DNA from: DAOVDI01 sp965373045
GTDB taxonomy: Bacteria; Acidobacteriota; Aminicenantia; Aminicenantales; Aminicenantaceae
Length of the DNA stretch: 10,395 bases
Assembly: GCA_965373045.1 (NCBI GenBank)
Contig: CBDVEQ010000093.1
Coordinates: 1-10,395, forward strand
Direction of reading: 5' to 3'
This document shows, one piece after another, positions 1 to 5,021 of the stretch (position 1 is its first letter; each line of letters begins with the position of its first letter). Under the pieces are notes generated by a model. The model was given only the letters and a program-made list of their open reading frames with translations, was not told where the DNA came from and did not search any database. Made by a program: the position numbers and the translations under genes.

Positions 1-2084
1 AGCTATACCGGTTTGAAGAATTTCTCAGAGGAAAGTTTGATGGTATTTCCGTCTCCTACGAAGGAGTCCTTTCACTTTCTCCACAGGAGGAAGAAATACA
101 GGGCCCTGGCGAAGAATTTTATTTATCCATACTTTTTACCGCTGGTGACGAGATCTTTCTTGGTACAGGGCATTCAGGGAAGATCTATAAAATAGATAAA
201 AACGGAAAATCGGAATTGTATTATCGAGTTCCAGAAGTGGATATCTATTGTCTAGCAAGAGATCGGAAAGGGGATCTGTATGCCGGAACCTCTCCCAATG
301 GAAAGATCTATAAGATTACAGACAAGGATAAAGGGTCGGTTTTTTTCGACCCGGCGGAAAAATATATATGGGATCTGATGTTTACAGATAAAGGGTCGCT
401 GCTGGCAGCTGTTGGTGAGAACGGAGGGATCTATGAGATCTCTCCCCAGGGGAATGGTCTTTCTATCCTCAAGGCAGAGGAAAATCATATCCTTTGTCTG
501 TACCGGGATAAAAACGGCGATCTATTGGCTGGAAGCGGAGGCAAAGGCCATCTTTACCGCATCACGAAAAAGCGAAAGGCGATGATCGTATTTGAATCCC
601 CGTTTGAGGAGATCAAAAGCATTGTTCAGGACAGGAAAGGACGGATCTATGTGGCAGCCAGCGGGGTTGTGACAAAACCAAAGGCGAATGGTCTATCTCC
701 ATCCGGACTGGCATCGAGTACTAGTGTTGAGATCAAAGTAACTCCGAATTCTTCAAAGCCCAGTGTGGCTGCAGCAGTAAAAAAGAAACAGCCCAGTGCT
801 CTTTACCGCGTTGATGCGGTGGGAGTGGCTAAGATGCTCTGGAATTCGGGTGAAGAGATGATATATTCTCTCCTTTGGGATAAAGAGAGAAACAGTCTTT
901 TATTTGGAACAGGAGCCAGAGGCCGGATCTATTCAGTTGATCAGAGCGACAAAATAAAACTAGTCCTTCAGAAAAATTCTGAACAGATATTTCATCTTGC
1001 TTCCCACGACAGAAAAACCTATATTCTGTCCAATAATCCATCACTAATCAGCTATCTCCAACCCAAACAACGATTCAATGGAGTCTATACCAGCCGGGTC
1101 CTGGATACATCCGTACATTCATCCTGGGGGCGGATGAATTGGGAAACCATTCGTCCTGAAGATACATCTCTGCAGTTTTACACACGCAGCGGAAACACCA
1201 GTGAACCGAACAAGACTTGGAGCGAATGGTCTCCTCCCTACCAGAGCGTTCTTGGGGAACAAATCCTAAGCCCCAAAGCCCGCTACCTCCAGTTCAAGGC
1301 AAGATTTAAAACACACTCGGGCAATCAGTCTCCCCAGGTGAAAAAAGTGGAGCTATATTATCAGGGGACCAATCTGGAGCCGCACTTTTTGCGTCTGGAA
1401 TTGTTACCTCCGAATGTTGTTTTTTTGAAACTTCCTGAACAAGAAGATGTGATCTGGGGTGTGGATTATAGATCAGCCCCTCAGAATAAGAGCAGCAACA
1501 AAAGCAAGACCTATGTTATGCCAAAGAAGCGCGAGAAAAAAGGATATCAGACGGTCATCTGGCAGGCAGCCGATAAAAACGAAGATGACCTGGTTTATTC
1601 TATCTTTATCCGAAAGAAAAATTCCGGAAAATGGAGGATTATGAAGGACAATTGGACGGACAGTATTTTTGCTTTTGAAACAGTGACCCTGCCTAACGGT
1701 TTCTATTATATTAAAGTTATAGCTTCGGACAGTCCTTCCAATCCGTTGGGAACAGGCCTGAACGCCGAGAAAATTAGTCGGGTTCTGATCATAGACAACT
1801 CTTTACCTGTCATCCGAAATATGAAGGCCGAAAAGAAAAAAGGTGTGCTCACAATAAGTTTTACGGCGGAAGATTCCCTTTCTCAGATCAAAGAGGTTAA
1901 ATTTCTTGTGATGCCGGGCGAGTGGAAGAGTGTTTTTCCTGAAGATGGGATATGCGATTCAAAGAGAGAGACGTTTAAGTGGACATACCGGCTTCCCGAC
2001 AATTCAGATAACATGATCACAGTAAAAGCTGTAGATGGGCATGGGAATATAAGAGTTGCCCGCAAAACCTTCCAACCTGAATAA
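1..2084 (+). CDS. Beta-propeller protein with C-terminal Ig-like modules (5'-truncated)
   Basis: The reading frame is open from the window edge (first full codon at 3) to TAA at 2082-2084, giving 693 visible residues. The TTG at 216 is an internal codon, not a start, because the homologous repeat pattern continues upstream. Residues about 30-220 and 265-350 carry repeated blade-like units ending in motifs such as GTGHSGKIYKI, GTSPNGKIYKI, GENGGIYEI and GTGARGRIYS, typical of WD40-like/SMP-30-like propellers. A Ser/Pro/Lys-rich linker (about 221-265) interrupts them. The C-terminal half has a WSEWSPPY-type segment, then two beta-rich Ig/FN3-like stretches (about 510-693). I recognise this as a family of secreted propeller proteins known from Deltaproteobacteria and Acidobacteria with no assigned biochemical role; the export signal would lie upstream of the window and is inferred. 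No catalytic residues are evident. It converges on efp with a 16-bp gap. Confidence 0.85.
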   Translation, partial: LYRFEEFLRGKFDGISVSYEGVLSLSPQEEEIQGPGEEFYLSILFTAGDEIFLGTGHSGKIYKIDKNGKSELYYRVPEVDIYCLARDRKGDLYAGTSPNGKIYKITDKDKGSVFFDPAEKYIWDLMFTDKGSLLAAVGENGGIYEISPQGNGLSILKAEENHILCLYRDKNGDLLAGSGGKGHLYRITKKRKAMIVFESPFEEIKSIVQDRKGRIYVAASGVVTKPKANGLSPSGLASSTSVEIKVTPNSSKPSVAAAVKKKQPSALYRVDAVGVAKMLWNSGEEMIYSLLWDKERNSLLFGTGARGRIYSVDQSDKIKLVLQKNSEQIFHLASHDRKTYILSNNPSLISYLQPKQRFNGVYTSRVLDTSVHSSWGRMNWETIRPEDTSLQFYTRSGNTSEPNKTWSEWSPPYQSVLGEQILSPKARYLQFKARFKTHSGNQSPQVKKVELYYQGTNLEPHFLRLELLPPNVVFLKLPEQEDVIWGVDYRSAPQNKSSNKSKTYVMPKKREKKGYQTVIWQAADKNEDDLVYSIFIRKKNSGKWRIMKDNWTDSIFAFETVTLPNGFYYIKVIASDSPSNPLGTGLNAEKISRVLIIDNSLPVIRNMKAEKKKGVLTISFTAEDSLSQIKEVKFLVMPGEWKSVFPEDGICDSKRETFKWTYRLPDNSDNMITVKAVDGHGNIRVARKTFQPE

Positions 2085-2105
2085 TCCAGGCTACATTAAT
2101 TCAGG
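2076..2105. repeat. Small dyad between convergent stop codons
   Basis: CCTGAAT (2076-2082) and ATTCAGG (2099-2105) are exact inverted copies separated by 16 bp. They overlap the stop codons of both the propeller gene and efp. The structure could form a weak bidirectional hairpin, but the stem is only 7 bp and there is no U-tract on either strand, so calling it a terminator is not justified. The arms also match the CCTGAATTATT-type repeat seen elsewhere in the window. Confidence 0.4.
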
Positions 2106-2664
2106 CTTTGATGCGCTCGAGATATTTATCCTCCCGCGTATCAACCTTAATGACATCTCCTTCTTTGATGAACTGAGGAACGCTGATGATGAGACCGGTC
2201 TCCAGTGTAGCAGGTTTGTTTCCGGCTGTCTGGGTCGCCCCTTTGAGATAGGGCTCGGTCTTTACGACTTTGAGAGCGATAGTCATAGGTGGACTGATAC
2301 CAACGTGCTTTCCCTCATACATCTCGATCGAAAAGATCACATTGGGGATAAGATAATAGACGGCCTTGCCGATGACATCATCGGAGATCCTGATCTGTTC
2401 ATAGGTTTCCAGATTCATAAAAATATAATTATTCTCCTCCTGGTAGAGGTATTCCATTTCAAGCATTTCCAGGTAAGCTTTTTCTATCTTGTCTTTTGAA
2501 CGGAACCTGCGGTCATGCAGGCTCTGATCTTTGATCTTGCGAAGTTTAGTCTGCATAATAGCCTGACCTTTACCTGGTGTGACATGAGTAGTATCCAGGA
2601 CTTTATAGATTTCTCCATCTATGACGATCACCATTCCTTTCCTGATTTGTGTTGCATTGATCAT
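2101..2664 (-). CDS. efp: Elongation factor P
   Basis: EF-P binds between the P and E sites of ribosomes stalled on polyproline stretches and promotes peptide-bond formation. The 187-residue product has the normal family length and three-domain layout: N-terminal KOW-like domain (about 1-62), central OB domain (about 65-128) and C-terminal OB domain (about 130-187). The loop that reaches the peptidyl-transferase centre reads TPGKGQA, with Lys32 at the tip where the family is modified (beta-lysylation, hydroxylation or 5-aminopentanol addition); it is not the Arg type that is rhamnosylated by EarP. No modification enzyme gene is visible nearby. The C-terminus DTREDKYLERIKA is characteristic. 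The ATG at 2664-2662 is preceded on the minus strand by GGAG with 5-nt spacing, which supports the start. It is transcribed convergently with the propeller gene and divergently from the hydrolase gene. Confidence 0.97.
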   Translation of the reverse strand: MINATQIRKGMVIVIDGEIYKVLDTTHVTPGKGQAIMQTKLRKIKDQSLHDRRFRSKDKIEKAYLEMLEMEYLYQEENNYIFMNLETYEQIRISDDVIGKAVYYLIPNVIFSIEMYEGKHVGISPPMTIALKVVKTEPYLKGATQTAGNKPATLETGLIISVPQFIKEGDVIKVDTREDKYLERIKA

Positions 2665-2689
2665 ATCTTCTCCAACCTGCTCTATTCAT

Positions 2690-2758
2690 AAAAATTTGCG
2701 ATACGTTTAAACATTAATGCAATAATCTAAAAATTTATTTCATATATCGCAACTTTTT
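2690..2758. repeat. 14-bp inverted repeat in the efp upstream region
   Basis: AAAAATTTGCGATA (2690-2703) and TATCGCAACTTTTT (2745-2758) are inverted copies matching at 13 of 14 positions, with 41 bp of AT-rich sequence between them. The right arm covers the candidate -35 box of efp and the left arm would lie in its leader RNA. It could be a paired operator or part of a dispersed repeat element; nothing in the sequence decides between these. Confidence 0.5.
2724..2752 (-). promoter_or_regulatory. Candidate sigma70 promoter for efp
   Basis: On the minus strand TTGCGA (2752-2747) and TAGATT (2729-2724) are separated by 17 bp, giving 4/6 matches to each consensus box at ideal spacing. A transcript starting near 2717 would have a leader of about 50 nt before the efp ATG. 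The region is AT-rich, so chance matches are likely. Confidence 0.35.
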
Positions 2759-2777
2759 ACCCTACGGGCAAGCCGAT
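2748..2777 (+). repeat. Dispersed repeat module, copy 1
   Basis: This 30-bp segment starts CGCAACTTTTTACCC, continues with GGGC and ends CGAT. It aligns with 3754-3782 with one gap; TTTTTACCC, CGGGC and CGAT are identical. It contains the tiny palindrome CCCTACGGG. The two copies have the same orientation and flank the hydrolase gene. Confidence 0.55.
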
Positions 2778-2858
2778 CTGCTTTGTTGCAGCGCATTCGC
2801 AGTATATGAATACGGCTTCATACGCCACGTCGCGCATATCGACTTGTGAATAAAGCAG
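2778..2858. repeat. Imperfect 81-bp palindrome (REP/MITE-like)
   Basis: The outer arms CTGCTTTGTT (2778-2787) and AATAAAGCAG (2849-2858) are inverted copies at 9 of 10 positions. At the centre TATGAA (2805-2810) and TTCATA (2817-2822) form a perfect 6-bp stem with a 6-nt loop. The intervening arms are only partly complementary but both are rich in GCG/CGC steps, making the element locally more GC-rich than its surroundings. This is the shape of an extragenic palindromic element. No transposase or target duplication is visible. Confidence 0.5.
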
Positions 2859-2863
2859 GCTCT

Positions 2864-2882
2864 CTGAATTATTCATAAAAAC
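2864..2882 (+). repeat. CTGAATTATTsATAAAAAC repeat, copy 1
   Basis: CTGAATTATTCATAAAAAC matches 3725-3743 at 18 of 19 positions in the same orientation. Its 5' ten bases recur inverted at 4996-5005. Together the two direct copies flank the hydrolase gene. Confidence 0.6.
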
Positions 2883-2903
2883 TGCCAACTTTATTATCTA
2901 AAA

Positions 2904-2932
2904 TTGTGATGATGTGTCAATCCTGTTAATAT
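2904..2932 (+). promoter_or_regulatory. Candidate promoter for the hydrolase gene
   Basis: TTGTGA (2904-2909) and TAATAT (2927-2932) are 17 bp apart, each with 4/6 matches to the sigma70 consensus. Transcription would start near 2939, leaving a leader of about 10 nt. That would agree with the lack of a Shine-Dalgarno sequence before the ATG at 2949. The match quality is modest. Confidence 0.3.
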
Positions 2933-2948
2933 AACTAAAAATAGAACA

Positions 2949-3728
2949 ATGGTTAAGTTATATTTCCTGGGAACAGGTGGATTTGCAGCCTCGGCCCGGA
3001 GGGACAATACGTCCTTTTTTGTCCGTGCAGGTGACAGTGCGATTCTTATTGATTGCCCTGGAAGTGTTATCCAAAAGATCAAAAAAATGGAAATGGATCC
3101 GTGTGAGGCAAAAACGATCCTGATTACACATGTCCACGCCGACCACGTCTATGGACTGCCATCCCTTGTGCACAGTCTTATGATGGAGGACATGCATGTG
3201 AAACTTGTCGGCTCCAGGGAATCTGTTACTTTCTGCCGTAAATTGCTGCATTTGTTCGGACTGCTGCAGAACAAGATTAAATACCGCATCGACTTTGTTC
3301 CCCTTGAGGCCGGGGACAGTTGTGAATTGTCATCCGGGATTGTGTGCCACACGTATGATGTGCCCCATAGTTCTTCATCCCTGGCGTTTCGCCTGAAGTT
3401 TGAACAAGAAGGAATCGACCTTGTGTATTCTGGGGATAGTCCCATCCATGCTCCGCTTTTTCAATGGGCGGAAAAATCGAATTATCTCATCCATGACTGC
3501 GGTGCCCCATCAAGGATATTCGACCTGGATCCCCATCTCAAAACAATGCACACTCATTCGCTCGATCTAGGAAAACATGCACATCAGGCAGGTATCAAAT
3601 GTCTGATCCTCTGTCATATTTTTGCCGAGATGGATTTTGAGGATAACGAACTGGAAGAAGAGATCAGACAGAACTATTATGGGCGGTTGATTATCCCCGA
3701 AGACTTCCAAAAGATCCAATTGGCCTGA
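2949..3728 (+). CDS. RNase Z-like metallo-beta-lactamase-fold hydrolase
   Basis: This complete 259-residue protein is built on the two-metal MBL fold, probably a cytosolic phosphodiesterase or RNase Z-like enzyme. The N-terminal YFLGTGG strand-turn is typical of the RNase Z/arylsulfatase branch. All metal-binding motifs are present: H61-x-H63-x-D65-H66 (HVHADH), H140 (VPHS), D163 (YSGDS) and H223 (LCHIF), plus the THS motif near H203. Only about 22 residues separate H140 from D163. In tRNase Z this interval holds the flexible exosite arm that grips tRNA, so a bona fide tRNA 3'-processing role is doubtful although automated annotation would likely say ribonuclease Z. No Shine-Dalgarno precedes the ATG. 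The TGA stop lies within a dispersed repeat. It is a single-gene unit between efp and the exchanger gene. Confidence 0.88.
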   Translation: MVKLYFLGTGGFAASARRDNTSFFVRAGDSAILIDCPGSVIQKIKKMEMDPCEAKTILITHVHADHVYGLPSLVHSLMMEDMHVKLVGSRESVTFCRKLLHLFGLLQNKIKYRIDFVPLEAGDSCELSSGIVCHTYDVPHSSSSLAFRLKFEQEGIDLVYSGDSPIHAPLFQWAEKSNYLIHDCGAPSRIFDLDPHLKTMHTHSLDLGKHAHQAGIKCLILCHIFAEMDFEDNELEEEIRQNYYGRLIIPEDFQKIQLA

Positions 3729-3743
3729 ATTATTGATAAAAAC
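3724..3743 (+). repeat. CCTGAATTATT repeat overlapping the hydrolase stop codon
   Basis: CCTGAATTATTGATAAAAAC supplies the TGA stop (3726-3728). It matches 2864-2882 at 18 of 19 positions. Its first 11 bases are repeated exactly in inverted orientation at 4996-5006, so the exchanger gene is bracketed by an inverted 11-mer. Confidence 0.6.
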
Positions 3744-3753
3744 CTTGAATAAT

Positions 3754-3782
3754 CGCCATTTTTACCCGTCGGGCTGGTCGAT
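3754..3782 (+). repeat. Dispersed repeat module, copy 2
   Basis: This 29-bp segment starts CGCCATTTTTACCC, contains the palindrome CCCGTCGGG and ends CGAT. It aligns with 2748-2777 over its full length with one gap. Here it lies directly downstream of the CCTGAATTATT repeat, whereas at the other locus it lies upstream of it, on the far side of the palindrome. Confidence 0.55.
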
Positions 3783-3815
3783 TAAATATAAGTTCCTTTT
3801 CAGGGGGGGTTGGAT

Positions 3816-3821
3816 TATAAT
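3816..3821 (+). promoter_or_regulatory. Candidate -10 box for the exchanger gene
   Basis: TATAAT is a perfect -10 hexamer in a suitable place, about 100 bp upstream of the exchanger ATG. The hexamer 17 bp upstream, TTCCTT, matches the -35 consensus at only two positions, so an activator would be needed or the match is fortuitous. Confidence 0.25.
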
Positions 3822-3920
3822 GCTTTCCAATGAAAATGGTATGTAGTTTATTGATCCTCTTACAAAAAACACTCATGTGACTATGACGATATTCGACGGA
3901 AGGATCCTATACAGGCAAAA

Positions 3921-4898
3921 ATGATATTTATCTATTTTGCTGTTACGATCGTCTCGTTTTTTATTCTGTTTAAATGTGCGGATTTATTTGTGGCCGGAGC
4001 TTGCGGGATTTCCGATGTTCTGCATATACCCAAAATGATAACAGGAATTGTATTTGTTGCACTGGCAACTACTGCACCGGAATTTGGTGTTTCCGTCATC
4101 TCGTCATTCCTGGGCCATCCGGAGTATGCGCTGGGTAATGCTATCGGTTCGGTTATTGCAGATGATGGAATCGCTATCGGATTGGCCGCAGTCGTAGCTC
4201 CGGCAGTCATTATTATCAATTGCAGGGTTCTCAGGATCGCCGGACTATTTCTTTTGGGGATCGACTATATCGCCTATTTTCTGGCAAGAAACGGAATCAT
4301 CGGTCGTCTGGAAGGAAGCTTTTTTCTCTTTCTTCTTATTGTGTATTTTGTTCTTTTATATAAAACCAGGATTTTCTTTTCCTATGATCAAAATGGCAAT
4401 AATAAATGTCCTGCCGTAAAGCCTCCCTCGTCAAAGTGGCAGCAACTAAAAAAACCCATCATTCTTTTTATGACCGGGATCATTGGTGTTGTTGTAGTCA
4501 GCCGGTTTGGTGTGGTCTGGGCTGCTCTGCACATCACGGAATATTTTCACGTCCCGGAGATCATTGTCGGGTCCACGGTAATCGCCATAGGAACTTCACT
4601 TCCAGAGGTCAGCACATGCATCACAGCAGCGCTGAAAGGAGAAGGGGAATTGGCGGTGGGCAACATTATCGGTGCAGATGTGCTGAACATCCTTTGGATC
4701 ATCGGGGTCTCTGCCCTGGTCAAGCCGATCCATGTCCAGGTGGACACGATCAACTTTCTCTTTCCTTTTATGATCTTGATGGTTACAGTCATGCTTTTGA
4801 GCATGCGTTTAAGATGCAGGTTGGGGAAGATCAAGGGCTTGATCCTTATCCTTCTCTATTGTGTGTTTTTATATTTAACACTAGGATTTTTTGCCTGA
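3921..4898 (+). CDS. CaCA-family cation exchanger (Na+/Ca2+ exchanger-like)
   Basis: This 325-residue integral inner-membrane protein has about ten hydrophobic segments in two homologous halves, the usual size and layout of bacterial YrbG/NCX_Mj-type antiporters that expel Ca2+ in exchange for Na+ or H+. The alpha-1 repeat (about 42-90) has ALATTAPEF with E54 and GNAIGSVIADD. The alpha-2 repeat (about 217-262) has AIGTSLPEV with E229 and GNIIGADVLN. Both essential glutamates are present. The hydrophilic loop at about 152-178 joins the halves. Compared with NCX_Mj as I recall it, N81 is replaced by D81 and D240 by N256, an apparent swap within the ion site. The ATG at 3921 is preceded only by a weak AGG, with a stronger AAGGAT about 15 bp further up; no earlier in-frame start is near. 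It is a lone gene bracketed by inverted repeats. Confidence 0.9.
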   Translation: MIFIYFAVTIVSFFILFKCADLFVAGACGISDVLHIPKMITGIVFVALATTAPEFGVSVISSFLGHPEYALGNAIGSVIADDGIAIGLAAVVAPAVIIINCRVLRIAGLFLLGIDYIAYFLARNGIIGRLEGSFFLFLLIVYFVLLYKTRIFFSYDQNGNNKCPAVKPPSSKWQQLKKPIILFMTGIIGVVVVSRFGVVWAALHITEYFHVPEIIVGSTVIAIGTSLPEVSTCITAALKGEGELAVGNIIGADVLNILWIIGVSALVKPIHVQVDTINFLFPFMILMVTVMLLSMRLRCRLGKIKGLILILLYCVFLYLTLGFFA

Positions 4899-4907
4899 AA
4901 ATATATT

Positions 4908-4935
4908 TTGAAATGATAGTTGATTTTGTTATGAT
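4908..4935 (+). promoter_or_regulatory. Candidate sigma70 promoter for the AlaDH-like/nuoEFG operon
   Basis: TTGAAA (4908-4913) and TATGAT (4930-4935) match the consensus boxes at 5/6 each with a 16-bp spacer. Transcription would begin near 4942 and leave a leader of about 80 nt. It lies just after the exchanger stop codon, where no terminator is visible, so read-through from the exchanger gene is also possible. Confidence 0.4.
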
Positions 4936-4957
4936 ATTTTTCTTTTGAGCCACAGAT

Positions 4958-5006
4958 TTGACTTGTTTGGATTATTCGCAAGTTGAGATTGTATTAATAA
5001 TTCAGG
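4958..5006. repeat. Leader dyad and inverted CCTGAATTATT copy
   Basis: The stretch contains a stem of ACTTG (4961-4965) with CAAGT (4979-4983), extendable by two G:U pairs and one A:T pair, around GATTATTC (4970-4977), which is the inverse of GAATAATC found at 2079 and 3747. AATAATTCAGG (4996-5006) is the exact inverse of the 11-mer at 3724-3734. It falls in the leader just before the Shine-Dalgarno of the operon's first gene, so it could affect expression, but no known riboswitch is recognised. Confidence 0.4.
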
Positions 5007-5021
5007 AAACTGGAGAGAAAT

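Larger units (their letters stand above)
2665..2948. other. Repeat-rich intergenic region between efp and the hydrolase gene
   Basis: This 284-bp divergent intergenic region holds no convincing gene or RNA gene. It contains two direct copies of ATTCATAAAAA (2684-2694 and 2871-2881), the inverted repeat 2690/2758, a module beginning CGCAACTTTTTACCC (2748-2777), the palindrome 2778-2858 and candidate promoters for both flanking genes. The density of short repeats suggests a composite of dispersed non-coding elements rather than simple regulatory DNA. Confidence 0.6.
3729..3920. other. Intergenic region with repeats and a G7 tract
   Basis: This 192-bp gap carries GAATAATC (3747-3754), repeat module copy 2, a seven-G run (3803-3809) and a consensus -10 box. 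I see no RNA gene, no strong terminator hairpin with a T-tract after the hydrolase gene, and no gene other than a possible 8-codon frame at 3820-3846. Confidence 0.5.

Noticed and set aside
216..218. TTG as the start of the propeller gene
   Set aside because: The same frame is open to the window edge and upstream codons encode further family-like sequence (FDGISVSYEGVLSLSP and a GTGHSGKIYKI blade), so the gene begins before the window.
2056..2499. 147-codon forward frame opposite efp
   Set aside because: It is the antisense shadow of the well-conserved efp gene and overlaps the end of the propeller gene.
3729..3782. Rho-independent terminator after the hydrolase gene
   Set aside because: Possible stems are either AT-only (TAAAAA/TTTTTA) or only 3-4 bp (CCCGTCGGG), with no T-tract following.
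3803..3809. G7 homopolymer as a phase-variation tract
   Set aside because: It is intergenic, short and single; nothing shows it varies, and it could equally be an assembly uncertainty.
3820..3846. Eight-codon upstream reading frame before the exchanger gene
   Set aside because: It overlaps the candidate -10 box, so it would not be fully transcribed from that promoter, and it has no clear ribosome-binding site at normal spacing.
4406..4948. 180-codon forward reading frame overlapping the exchanger gene
   Set aside because: It lies in another frame of the exchanger gene, is rich in Cys/His/Arg without family resemblance and has no ribosome-binding site.
4958..4963. TTGACT as a -35 box for the AlaDH-like operon
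   Set aside because: No acceptable -10 hexamer lies 16-18 bp downstream; the pair at 4908-4935 fits much better.
2665..5021. tRNA, other structured RNA genes or a CRISPR array in the intergenic regions
   Set aside because: No cloverleaf-like arrangement or T-loop consensus was seen, and the repeats are few, unevenly spaced and in mixed orientation, unlike a CRISPR array.
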